In this document: piece after piece, positions 10,134 to 20,538 of the stretch
Layout: each line of letters opens with the position of its first letter
Numbering within the stretch: position 1 is the stretch's first letter
NCBI GenBank assembly: GCA_031835245.1
Contig: JAVKOQ010000012.1
Span: forward strand, 260,501 to 324,500
Direction: 5' to 3'
DNA: 64,000 bases
Origin: Balamuthia mandrillaris
Lineage: Eukaryota; Discosea; Longamoebia; Balamuthiidae
Translations under genes and position numbers: made by a program
The notes under the pieces: model-generated
What the model was told of the DNA's origin: nothing
Seen by the model: only the letters and a program-made list of their open reading frames with translations
Databases searched by the model: none

Positions 10134-13100
10134 CTACAAGTGCCTTTTGTAACTCGTTGGCATCAGGGTGCTCCAGCGGCAGAGGAAACCTTGTCTCTGC
10201 TTCGTTTCTTCTTTTTGCGCGACGCTTTCACTATAGTTTTGAAAAGTCAAAAGCAAGAACATAAAGGAGTAAGCGCATGCATTGAAGGAATACTGAAGCG
10301 GGAGGCAGGGCAAAAGAGAAGGCTCAGGGCAGTAGGTAAGCTTACCAATCTCGATGGCATTGAGAAGGAGAGGCAATCCGTTGTCGTCTTTGAGGAGGAT
10401 GACGTCGGCGTTGTTTTTGGCAATGGCAGTGCCTTTGCGCCGGAAGCTAATGCCAATATCAGCAAGTTTGAGTGCTGCCGCCTCGCTCACGCTCTCCCCG
10501 GTCACAGACACCACGTAGCCTAACGTTTGCAGCGCTCCCACTATCTTAAATTTAAGACCAACTGGCATGCTATTTTTTGGTTGTTTCCTTCGTTAACGCA
10601 TAAAGAAGAAATACTGAAAGAAGAAGAGGAAGAAGAAGAAGAACAAGAAGAAGAAGAAGAAGAAGAAGAAGAAGAAGAAGAAGAAGAAGAAGAAGAAGAA
10701 GAAGAAGAAGAAGAACAAGAACAAGAAGAACAAGAAGAACTGCTAGAGAAAAGAAACCTTGCAAATATGACTTGCTCGTATTGTTGCAGAATTGTCTGTA
10801 AGGTTTCGTCGGTCATGTCTTTGAGAGCCGAGCCAGACACTACTGCTGCCCTTTGTTCCACATCTGCGGAAGAAGATAAAGAACCGGCAGTAGCTGTACT
10901 CTCTTGAGCTGTAGCTGTGGAGATAAAGGGAATGGGATGTCCATCTTTGGTGAAGAAGCCGTCCACCGCTTGTTCTGCGGTGATGATGCCGCAGGCAGAG
11001 GCCAATACTTTGGCGGGGAGTGGGTGCAGCGGGGTGCACATGAATAGCTTGATCTGTGCTTCTTGGTACTTGCGTACGATGTGAGTGATGTTGTCGTATG
11101 GTCGGTCGATGCACGAAGCTAATCCCAATAAAGTAAACTTTCCTTGCTGTGTGTTGTTTTTCGTATTGTTAGAAAGAAGGAAGAAGGAAAAAAAGGTGGA
11201 AGAAGTACAAAGTCATCCAGGCCAAACTCGTAATCTGGAGGATATTTGTCATCTCGCAACACTTTTTGTGCAAAGGCTATCACCCGCTATCATTATCATT
11301 CAACATTTCAGTTTCGCAGAGGGAGAGGGAGAGGGAGAGGGAGAGGGAGAGGGAGAGGGAGAGGGAGAGGGAGAGGGAGAGGGAGAGGGAGAGGAGAGGG
11401 AGAGGGAGAGGGAGAGGAGAGGGAGAGGGAGAGGGAGAGGGAGAGGGAGAGGGAGAGGGAGAGGGAGAGGGAGGAGGGGAGAGGGAGAGGGAGAGGGAGA
11501 GGGAGAGGGAGAGGGAGAGGGAGAGGGAGAAGAGATAAAGAACGAACACGTAATTACGTGTTCTTGAGAGAGAGAGAGAGAAAAAAAGAGGAAGAACAAA
11601 CCTCTCCTTGCGTCCGCAAGTACTGGTAAATGATCATTTTGGTATGGAGATCTCTAGAGGATAGCTTCTTTCTCTTGCCGTTTAGCATGAAGCTGTTGCA
11701 CTTGGAGAAGACAACCTCCGGCATGCCTCTCAACAACACTAGAAAAGTTCGTTGTGGGTTGGAATAGCTTTGTGCTCTGCCTTTCGTTGAGGTAGCAGCA
11801 GATGGAGGAACTGCCATCTTTTCTCTTTGCCTACGATCCCTATGATCATAATACCGAGTTGACCTCTTGCTGCTTCCAGTGGTGGGTCTTTGTCGGCGTC
11901 GTCTCGAGGATGCCTTTGAAGAGGAAGAAGAAGACGAAGAAGAAGACCTACCAACGGAAGAAGGAAGATCACCATCCTCGAGCGAAGAGGTTTCTTCCTC
12001 GGTCCGTGCGTGGTCCGTACTAGCCTCTAAGGGGTCGTTGATCTGTTCATCATCGGCCAATGGGAGAGGGTGCTCCGAGTTAATGCGCTCTCGCTGATAG
12101 TAGAAGGATCTCTCGGCCAGCATCTGTTCTTGCATTTCCGCTTCCTGATGCTCGTATGAAGAGTATTCTCTGGCGCTGGCCTCAACCGGTGTTTCGCTGT
12201 CGCTTCCTGCTCTCTTTTTGCCTTTTTTTCTTTCATTTGTGCCTCTTCTACCCCCTTTCTTGGGAGGTGCGGGAGGAGGCCTCTCTTCCAACGATTGAGA
12301 TCGCTTTCGTATAGCTCTCGCAGAGAATTTTTCTTTGGGGGCTCCCGTGTCACTGTCCTTTTGCAGAGAAGCTTCTGATTTGTTCTTGCTCCTCCAACGG
12401 TGAACACTGACGGCCCATGGTATGGGTGATTCAAAGGCTTGAGCATGAACTCTAGGCCATTCGAAACGCGCCTATTGCGTTGCTATAAGTTAGCAAAGAC
12501 CAGAGTTAACTTAAGAGTAAGAAACAAAATACTATGGTACCTCTTCATAAGCAGGATAGTTGCGGAGAACGTTGGGAGGTACCATGGCGTGCTCGTAAAA
12601 GTAAAGAAAGGCAGCATCCCACTTATCTCCCACAATGGGCAACGTTGCCAAGCTCTCCAAGCTGTAGTAGCGGCTAGAGATTGGTAGTCCCTCTGCTGTA
12701 ATGTCTAAGAGAAAAGGTGGGCTAGTGCCAAAGCTAGTTGCTGTTGGGCTAGTAGAGGGCATATTGCTCGAGTCAGACCCATATTCGCTTCTAACTAGGT
12801 TGGTGGAGGCTTGCTCCGATGCCGTTGCTCCAACCCCTGTAGGAGGGGAGGTACTCGCTAGTGATCCAGCTGCTGACTTGTCCTTTCTGGAGAAAAGTTC
12901 CTTCACTCGTAGCTTCTTGGAGGCCGCCACGATCTGGTTTGATTGCAGAGGCGAGGAAAATGTTGGTGAGGAGGACAAGGAGGCCGAGGCGGCGCCTTGT
13001 TGTTGCGAGATGCCGAGCGAAGAGGAGTCTCTCCCAGCAGCTTTGTGTGTAGGCCGTGGTGATCTGGGGCTGGGCGGTGGAGATGAAAACCCACCAGTGG

Positions 13101-14705
13101 GAGGAGAAGAAGCCACTGCTCTGGGCGATGGTAATGGCGCTCCATCAACAGGTGAGTCTGAGATACCTTGGCTGTCCCCATCAAGACCAGATGCATCATC
13201 CAATGACGATGTAACCAATGGAGGGATGAAGGCGGATGTACTTGTGAGGAACGAAGCATTGGTACAAAGAGCAAAGGCTCGCAGCAATGCAGCATAACTC
13301 TTGTTGCTAAACGGATCCAAACCACAAGCTGTGCAGCTGTACAACTGTACATCCACAACGACGTGAGAGGCATGCGGGTGGCCTACCGTCAGCAAGCCCT
13401 CTGTATCCAGCACCAACGCGTCGGTATAAGCCAACTGGGCCACCGCTACAGGATCCTTTGGGAATATCCACTTTCGAGTGAGGGTCTTCAGGACCGCTTT
13501 GCTGGCTTTCTCTGTCTTGTCCATGTTATTTCTCCGTCGAGGGACTTGCAATAGGCCTTGTACCATTTGTGCAAACTCAGTGGTGTTGCCTGTGGCGATG
13601 ACGATGCCTGCTGCCTCTCCCTCGCAGACAGTGCTGCTAGTTAAAGCTAGGTTGCGAGCCGCAAAGACCTCATTGGCCTCCCACGGGGCCTCATGGACTT
13701 TCTCCGATCTAAATTGGGGACTCTTCACGCCGGTCAGATGGTGCATGTCCACACAAAAGTCTTTGCTGCAGTGAGTGATGCGAAAGTCAGCCGGAATCCT
13801 CTCTCCTCGCACCACCTCAACGAGGTCGCCCACCACCAACGACTCTGGTGGTACTTGCAGACGCTCGCCGCCTCTTATGACAGTGGTCGGTCGAAGTGGC
13901 TCTTGTTTCCCTTGAAAGCTGCCATTCAGCGTCGTTAACATAGCAGCACTCAACCAACAAACAACGCCAACAAAGGACAAAAGTATAAGTACCCCATTTC
14001 TTTTCGCTTTTTCTTGGACTTGGGCGGAAGGAACTTGTTGGGACCATATGTCTTCAGTCGTCGCAGCGCCTCCTGTTTGGAAAGTCCTCCTTGCAGGTCC
14101 GTTTCCAGCCTCTGAGCCACTCGTTTCGCCGATGAAGAGGAAGCTGTGTTCCAGTCCAGCCCCCGAACCTGCAGTTCCTCCAACGTGGCAGCAAACTTTG
14201 AGGCAGCAGGTGGGCGAGGAGGAGCTGTTGCTGGTTGTTCTTGCTCGGGCAAAGTGGCCTGCTCTTCATCTTTAGTAGCACTTGCTAGGGCAAGGTTTTG
14301 TTCTTGGCCATGAACAGAGGGCGTGCTGACAGAGGCCGAGGAAGAGACAGGCAAAGTCTGAGCTCTTTTGAGTGTGGTTTTGGCCTTTCTTGTCTTGGGG
14401 GACTTCTTGCCGCCGCCGCTGCGTTGGCTGCTGCTATTGCCAACTTGACTTGGCGGTGAGCAGGAAGAAGAGAGCGGAGGGCTACCGTCAGCTACCTGCT
14501 GAGTTTGAGTTTGTGGCTCGCCTGCCGCGGCAGAGTTGGCAGCGGCCTGCTGCTGTTGCTGTTTACGTTCTTTCCTTGAGGCAAGTCTTCCTTTGAGGGA
14601 TAACAGGGCGTTGTTGTTATTATTCGTCCCACCGCTGTTGTTGCCACCGTCACCCTTCAGCCTGTCCGCCGTGGATCTGTCTTTGCCAGTGTGCTGCTGC
14701 TGCAT
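10134..14705 (-). CDS. Na+/K+-ATPase-like P-type ATPase lacking catalytic motifs (pseudo-pump)
   Basis: Colinear with P2C (Na+/K+) ATPases. The N-terminal segment GLSKQEALRRLKTYGPNKFL is followed by one hydrophobic segment, the A domain (VVGDLVEVVRGERIPADFRI), the P domain start (ALVLDTEGLLTVG), the N domain (LLRGMPEVVFSKCNSFML), LASCIDRPYDNIT, SGSALKDMTDETLQTIL, and TGESVSEAAALKLADIGIS. Hallmarks are changed: TGES is TGVK, DKTGT is DTEGL, TGD before HP is missing (CTPLHPLP), and GDGxND is GESVSE. Most membrane helices (M3-M10) are absent and the protein stops just after the P domain. Large Ser/Arg-rich insertions sit in the N domain. The reading frame changes near 13980-14000 without an ordinary intron, so M1/M2 is poorly resolved. 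Introns carry (GAA)n and (GAGAGG)n tracts. The start is MQQQHTGKD; an in-frame ATG lies at 14738. Confidence 0.8.
10618..10742. repeat. (GAA)n trinucleotide tract with CAA variants
   Basis: In the intron that separates the last two conserved blocks of the ATPase-like gene. It is pyrimidine-rich (TTC) on the gene's sense strand. Confidence 0.9.
11318..11532. repeat. (GAGAGG)n hexamer minisatellite
   Basis: About 215 bases of GGGAGA units with a few register shifts, within an intron of the ATPase-like gene. On the sense strand it reads CCTCTC. Confidence 0.95.
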
Positions 14706-15082
14706 TTCTGTGCCATGCCCCACAAAAAAACAAAACAAAAGAACTTCTCTCTTTTCTTCTTCTCCTTCTTGATGCTACTCAGCCACTACTCTTTTTTTTT
14801 TTTGGGTTCTTTTGCTACTCTTTTAGTACTCCCGCACCACACACAGTCTTTCCACCTTTCTCTTCTTTTATTTGTTTTGTTTTATATATGCATATATGGG
14901 TTTGGGTTTTTTTTTCCGTTTGTTTTGAGGGGTTTTTTTTTGTGGCCTAAAAATGGGCAGCCCGACGGGAATTTCCCGGAAATTCTGAAGCCCCGAATAG
15001 GGAATGGCGTAGATCACGAGATTAATATCCTTGTTTGGTAAAGATCTTTCGATGATTCGCGTCGACATGGAAGATGATGACG
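14706..15082. other. Gap between the ATPase-like and phosphoglucomutase genes
   Basis: 377 bases, T-rich on the + strand, holding the promoter of the ATPase-like gene and the 3' end of the phosphoglucomutase gene. One GTCGAC site (15061-15066) is present; no other feature is recognised. Confidence 0.4.
15061..15066. promoter_or_regulatory. GTCGAC palindrome
   Basis: It lies 17 bases past the phosphoglucomutase stop and about 356 bases upstream of the ATPase-like start. It belongs to the intergenic GTCGAC set but is the farthest from any start codon. Confidence 0.25.
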
Positions 15083-15390
15083 TCACTCCGCAGGCGGTTG
15101 CAGCGCGTGGTGCTCCGGGCGAAGCCACTGGGAGATGATGTTTTGGACAATGTCGTTCAGCGTGGCGCGCACCTGCTCCTTCTCGGTTGGAGAGCCGTTC
15201 AGCTCGACGTAGTACTTGAGCTTGGGTTCGGTGCCGCTGCCGCGGAGGGTGGCCACGCACCCGTTCTCAAAGTAAAAGGTGATCATGTGGGTGGATGAAG
15301 AAACAGGCAACTTGGCTTTGTGGTCTTCCTGACTACTATCATATCCTGTTTCATGTTACAATTCAGCACGAATGTATGGAGAGAGAGGGA

Positions 15391-15432
<42 letters not shown>

Positions 15433-16579
15433 CCAGTAGTAAGATCCCGAATGTGTTTGATTTTGTATGGCCCACAGCTCTCGCTGTACTTTCCTGGTAA
15501 CAAATAAATATTGAATTAAGCAAAGCAGGAGAGAGAGCGAGAAAGAACGAGAGAGAGCGAGAGAGCGAGAGAAACCATCGTTGCGAATATCACGAAAGAT
15601 AGTGTCCATCGTGACCGGATTGTAACAGAAAAAGTATGAGTTCTGAGTGGCAAAATAGCCATACTTCTCATAAAGCAGGTTCAGCTGCTGGAGACATGTC
15701 CTGCTGTAATGCGTTCTCAAGAAGTTTGCCATCTCAGCAAAGACAGCGGCCGCTCGCACGCCATCTTTATCCAGGCATAAATTGCCAACCATGTATCCGA
15801 TGGCCTCCTCGAAGGCAAACAAAAAGTGTTTGCCCTGGTTAGTGTAGGCCTCAGCAAGGTTACCCAACCACTTAAAGCCTGTCAAGGTTTCCTCGTAGAT
15901 CAGGCCCTCTTTGACAGCCATTGCTGCCAACATTTTGGAGGACACAGTTGTGTTTAGCATCACACATAGTTCTTTTGCGTCAAGCATAAATGTTAGTTGT
16001 GAGTAACAATCCACAGATAATTGAGACTGAAGAAGAGGGAAGAGAGACTAGGAGAGATAAACGAGAAAACATAAGGATAGAATGGCACCTGCAGGAACGT
16101 CTGGATGGCGTTTGTGGAATTCTTGCCACACCCAATGAGCAAGCAAAATGCCAATCTGGTTGCCATTAAAGATGGTCCAGCTGTCCTCGTTCTTCTCGGC
16201 AATAGCCAATCGGTCAGAGTCAGGATCGTTGGCAATGATGAGAGAGGCTCCAGCAGAGTCGGCTGTCTCCATGGCTAGTTTCAGAGCACCTTTGCCTTCC
16301 TGTTTTATTCACACAAGGTAACAATGAACCAACAAAACCTTCGTTATACTTTGCTAATAAACTGAATAACGATACTGAATTACCTCTGGATTAGGGAAAG
16401 CAACAGTGGGAAAGTCGGGATCGGGTTCAATCTGTTGTGGAACAGCAATGTAGGGAGGCAGTCCAAAGGCTTCCAAAGCCTTCGCCACCCACTCCTTGCC
16501 CACTCCGTGCATCGGCGTGAATACAATCTTCATATCAGATTTCTCGTTCTCTTCCCTGTAATTTCAAAAAAATGAGAAA

Positions 16580-16637
<58 letters not shown>

Positions 16638-17527
16638 GTGTACCGATGATAACAATAGTTCTCCGCAATGCTGCGATAGTATTGCTGGACAACCTCATCG
16701 GTGGGATCGATCAGAGTACCCTGATCCTTAGCAGCCTTGAACAAGGCAGTTCTCTGTTCATCCTCATAGAGACCTTCCCAAGGAGCGAGGTTATTCTCGA
16801 TGGCAGCAGCGATGCCTTTGTCGTGCGGAGAGACGATCTGGCAGCCGTTCTTCCAGTAGACCTTATAGCCGTTGTCATCTTTGGGGTTGTGAGAGGCGGT
16901 GACCATGATGCCAGCGCACGCTCCCTTCAGCGTAACGGCATAGGGCACAAAAGGAGTGGCCACCACGCCCTGGTCAAAGAGGTAGACTCGCACACCTCTG
17001 GAGAGGAAAGCAGCTGCCGTCAGCTCAGCAAAGAGCTTTGAGTTGTGTCTGTGGTCGCGGCCTACCACCACGCCTTTGGTCTTCAGCTCTTCTCCTTCTA
17101 CTTGTTCTAAGTACTTGCATAATCCCTGTTTTGTGAAGAGAGAGAGAGAGAGAGAGAAGCACAGAGGAGACCAGAAGAGAAGAGCAGTAGAAACAAGAAG
17201 AGAACAGAAACAAAGAGTGAGAAGCTCACGAAGGAAAAAAGCGATAACAGAGCAGAGACAAACCTGAGAGGCTTGGATTACGGTGAGATGGTTCATGTTG
17301 GCAAAGCCAGGGGCCATCCTGCCACGCAGGCCAGCCGTGCCGAAGCTGATCCTGCTCAGGAAGTGGGCCTGCAGCTCCTTGAGGGCACGCTTCTCCTCCT
17401 CGCTGGTGCCTTTCTCGTAGCTGGCCAGCAGGTCCGCCACCTGAGCTCTCGACTGTGGGTGGGTGTCCCATTCCAGCCACCTCTGGGCCGCCAAGACGGC
17501 CTTGTTGTGAGCCTGTGTGCCTTCCAT
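15083..17527 (-). CDS. Phosphoglucomutase / phosphopentomutase (PGM2-type)
   Basis: Cytosolic alpha-D-phosphohexomutase that interconverts sugar-1- and -6-(or -5-)phosphates. Read in order: [16 protein letters not shown] near the N terminus, the active-site serine loop [16 protein letters not shown], the Mg2+ loop [14 protein letters not shown], the substrate loop LTGFKWLG and [11 protein letters not shown], and the phosphate-binding loop [15 protein letters not shown] near the C terminus. All catalytic elements are intact. [11 protein letters not shown] and the overall size are typical of PGM2 rather than PGM1. At least six exons; introns at about 15310-15420, 16570-16640 and 17130-17260 carry (GA)n on the + strand. 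The gene diverges from the citrate carrier 220 bases away. Confidence 0.92.
15374..15430. repeat. (GA)n dinucleotide repeat, intronic
   Basis: An intron of the phosphoglucomutase gene; it is (CT)n on the sense strand. Confidence 0.9.
16583..16638. repeat. (GA)n dinucleotide repeat, intronic
   Basis: Another intron of the phosphoglucomutase gene; again (CT)n on the sense strand. Confidence 0.9.
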
Positions 17528-17601
17528 AGGGATGCTGTTGCTGTACTCTTTTTTTGCTGCTCTGAAGTCTGTCTTTTCTTTTTTGTCTCATTTTTTCACC
17601 T

Positions 17602-17678
17602 GATCGATCGATACTGACCAATAGACATTCAAAATGTTGTCGGATGTTTGATATCTTATTGCATGATAACGATCGATC
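17602..17678. promoter_or_regulatory. Paired GATCGATC palindromes in a bidirectional promoter
   Basis: GATCGATC occurs at 17602-17609 and 17671-17678 in the 219-base gap between the divergent phosphoglucomutase and citrate carrier genes. A CCAAT lies at about 17617. This gap has no GTCGAC. Regulatory function is inferred only from position and symmetry. Confidence 0.25.
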
Positions 17679-17746
17679 ATATTTTGAGCACAGGCCATTG
17701 GTTGTTTGATAATCAGCAAACATGCTCCCGCCTTTGAGCGAAAGGA

Positions 17747-18921
17747 ATGGCCAGCAACAAGAATGACCACCACAACGACAAACCATCTTCTGCTTCTGCT
17801 CACCTCCCAGACCGTCCCGCCAAAGCCATTTTGGCGGGAGCCATCTCCGGCGGCATAGAGGCATGCGCCACGTTTCCGCTGGAATACATCAAGACCATCA
17901 TGCAGGTCGAGCCCCAAAAGTACCTCCATATCCGACAGACGGCCGCTCTGACCTACCAGCAGTACGGGGGCTTTGGTTTCTACCGCGGGATGTCCTCGGT
18001 GCTCTTGTTTGCCGTGCCGCGAACGGCCGTACGCTTCGTCTCGTTTGAGAGCAGCAAGGCGTATTTACAACGGCCTGATGGCAGCATTTCCACACAAGCC
18101 GAACTCTTTTGTGGACTGTTTGCTGGTTTGCTTCTTTTCTACTTTCGTTCATTGTCATTGCGCTTCTTCTCTGTCTTCCTTGTCGTTTCTTTCTTTCTTT
18201 TTCTCTTTCTCGTTTTCACTCTTTCTTTATCCCTGTATAGGAGTGGTGGAAGCTATAACTGTGACCACCAAAATGGAAACCATCAAAGTTAAGCTCATCA
18301 AAGACCAACTCTCCTCTCAACCTCGCTTTCGGCACATCTTCCACGGGGTCGGCTGCATTGTTCGAGAGGAAGGCCTATCTGGTATCTACAAAGCACTCGT
18401 TCCAACCGTTCTCAAGATAGGCATCAACCAAGCTCTTCGCTTCTCCATCTTCAACGAGCTCAAACGAAAGATTCTCAATAATGACGCAACAGTGAAGATA
18501 AAAGAAGGCGAAAGCGACACAGGAGAAAGAGAGGAAGAAATGAGGAAGACACCGAAAAGACTGGGAGTGGTTCCTTCGTTGTTGGTTGGTGGATTTGCAG
18601 GCAGCGTAAGCGTGTTTGTCACGGCTCCATTGGATGTGGTAAAGACAAAGATGCAAGGCTTGCCTGGAAGAGGTTTGGCTTTCTCGTTCTCTTTTTCATC
18701 CCAATTCTTTTAACTTGAGATACACAAAAAAAGGAGTAAGAACTTTGGTGGGGAGTCAAACGACATCCATGCAATTGGCCAAGGCCATTTGGAAGGAGGA
18801 AGGCTTTCTTGGATTCTACAGAGGTGTATCACCTCGGCTGATCCGCGTGTGCTTGGAGGTGGCCTTGATCATGACCATCTACGAGCAGGTGGCCAAAGCA
18901 TTGGATACCGTATTGCCATAA
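17747..18921 (+). CDS. Mitochondrial citrate/tricarboxylate carrier (SLC25A1-type)
   Basis: Exchanges citrate for malate across the mitochondrial inner membrane in its family. Three exons: 17747-18125, 18241-18672 and 18734-18921. Three carrier repeats: AGAISGGIEACATFPLEYIK with FYRGMSSVLLFAVPRTAVRF, METIKVKLIKDQ with REEGLSGIYKAL and KIGINQALRF, and TAPLDVVKTKMQGL with GFYRGVSPRLIRVCLEVALI. METIKVK with the following Q-S-x-P, and RLIRVCLEVA in repeat 3, are specific to the citrate carrier clade. A hydrophilic insertion of about 40 residues (Glu/Arg-rich) sits between repeats 2 and 3. Confidence 0.92.
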
Positions 18922-18962
18922 CGATAGACATACCATATATTTTTTCTCCACCTAAATTTCGT

Positions 18963-19031
18963 GTCGACATGAAATTACCTTCCATGTCGACATACATACA
19001 ATCACGTCGACATGTAAAATTTCACGTCGAC
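18963..19031. promoter_or_regulatory. Four GTCGAC palindromes at 20-23 bp spacing upstream of TMEM50
   Basis: Sites at 18963, 18986, 19006 and 19026, each flanked by CA/CG on the left and AT or GT on the right. The last ends 65 bases before the TMEM50 start codon at 19096. The two-helical-turn spacing would place sites on the same face of DNA. Function is inferred. Confidence 0.5.
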
Positions 19032-19095
19032 GTGGAGATAAACAGAATAGAAAAAGCGGCAAAGAAAAAGAGAGCGAAAGAAGAAAGAAGAAAAG

Positions 19096-19977
19096 ATGTT
19101 TTGTTTCTTTTGGCGTTGTAACGACGAGAATGCTCTCTGTAACATTGGGAGCTGCGAAATACCTAATAAAACCAGGTTCAGGCATACTGTAGGCTCCCTC
19201 TTTGCTGGCATTTTGGTTCGTCTCATCTTTGGTCTTCATATTCAATCGATTGAATATTTATGATGTTCTCTCTCTCTTTTCTTTCGACAGTTTGCCATTG
19301 GGTGGGCTCTGTGGTTGGATGCTGCACTCATTTCGAACCGTTTGGAGGGTTATCATGCTCCTCCATGGTGGTTCTACTTGCCTGGTCCCTTTGCCACTGT
19401 CATTCTTCTGCTGTACTTTCTCCTCTCTGCTCTCTGCTCTCTGCTCTCTCTGCTCTCTGCTCTCTGCTCTCTGCTCTCTGCTCTCTGCTCTCTGCTCTCT
19501 GCTCTCTGCTCTCTGCTCTCTGCTCTCTGCTCTGCTCTCTTCTCTCCGCTCTCCGCTCTCTCTGCTCTCTGCTCTCTGCTCTCTCTGCTCTCTCTGCTCT
19601 CTCTGCTCTCTCTGCTCTCTGCTCTCTCTGCTCTCTGCTCTCTGCTCCCTGCTCCGTTTCTTTTTGTTGAGTCTTCTAACCTCACTATTCTCCAAAGAAT
19701 GAACATGGTATCGCTGAACGATCTACGACCCTCGTCGCTGCTTTCCTCGGAGGTGAGCGGCCGCGTCAAGGTGTGGCTGTTCTTTGTGGCCTTCCTGGTC
19801 TTTGGCTGCTTGACGATGGCGTTGTGGATGAGCATCGACGAGTACAAAGGCTACACGGACAAGAGCGTGTGGCCTGGCGTGGCCTTGGTCCTCCAATCCG
19901 TCATCATTCTCATCAGCTCTCTGCTCCTCATGGTCGCTCGCGCCCAGAACGAAGAGGAGATGGAGGCTTTTATTTAA
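19096..19977 (+). CDS. TMEM50-family four-helix membrane protein (UPF0220)
   Basis: Small endomembrane protein; yeast relatives are linked to vacuolar/secretory function. Three exons: 19096-19215, 19291-19412 and 19698-19977, giving about 173 residues. The family pattern is clear: TVGSLFAGILFAIGWALWLD is helix 1 ending in the conserved Asp, then PGPFATVILLL, WLFFVAFLVFGCLTMALWM and the GVALVLQSVIILISSLLLMV helix. The Cys-rich start (FCFFWRCNDENALCNIGSC) resembles the N terminus of animal TMEM50. Intron 2 is filled by a heptamer repeat. The start is the first ATG after the GTCGAC cluster. Confidence 0.8.
19420..19655. repeat. (CTCTCTG)n-type heptamer satellite in intron
   Basis: It fills most of intron 2 (19413-19697) of the TMEM50 gene. 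TGCTCTC units alternate with TCTCTGC variants, pyrimidine-rich on the sense strand. It produces long false open frames on both strands. Confidence 0.95.
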
Positions 19978-20191
19978 ACCAAACAGGATGGGAGCGATGT
20001 GATGTGGAAAAAAGGTGTTTTCGGCCTTCTTCCTTTCTTCTATGCGTTTGTTGTTATTTCTTGCCGCTTTATTTTATTTTATTTGTTTTTGTTTTTGGTC
20101 TTTTTGTATGTACATACCTATTCTTGTTCCATTCCCAAACAAAAAAATAATAAATAATAAAAAAAAATAAAAAAATAAAATAAAAAATATG

Positions 20192-20339
20192 TTGCGGAGA
20201 GGAGAGTGGAAAGGAGAGCGGAGACGAGAGAGCGAAAGCCTCCTGTACATGACGACGTGAATGCGTACGGATTTATGTCGACATATTCCGCGACGACCTG
20301 GTATTTATCCACTCTCCTGTCCGCTCTCCTCTCCACAAT
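20192..20339. repeat. Imperfect inverted repeat with about 30-bp arms
   Basis: The left arm at 20192-20222 (GGAGAGGAGAGTGGA core) matches the reverse complement of the right arm at 20309-20339 (CTCTCCTCTCCAC core) with about four mismatches. The 86-base loop contains a GTCGAC at 20277-20282. An AT-rich (TAAAAAA)n stretch lies just left. It could be a fold-back element remnant or a cruciform-prone promoter element. Confidence 0.5.
20277..20282. promoter_or_regulatory. GTCGAC palindrome upstream of EHD
   Basis: It lies 257 bases before the EHD start codon, inside the loop of the inverted repeat. A likely 5'UTR intron ends at CAACAG near 20501, so the distance to the cap site is shorter. Confidence 0.35.
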
Positions 20340-20538
20340 CAAAAAACAGAAAGATTGGAGGCGAAGTTCCATCGAAGAAGCAAAGAAAAAAAAAAGAGGA
20401 GTTACTGCTGAACCAACAACAAGACAGAAGTAATGCACCTTCTCTCTTTTTCTTTTTCTTTTCTACGAGTGTCTAACTTTTCGTTTTTTCTTTCCAACAG
20501 AGAGTTCAACCAAACGAAACAAAAAACGCTCACGCACG

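Noticed and set aside
10527-10907. Poly-Glu open frame on the + strand
   Set aside because: An antisense product of the (GAA)n intron tract and of ATPase-like exon sequence.
11085-11629. Arg-Glu/Gly-Glu repeat open frames in all frames
   Set aside because: The (GAGAGG)n minisatellite reads open in every frame; it lies in an intron.
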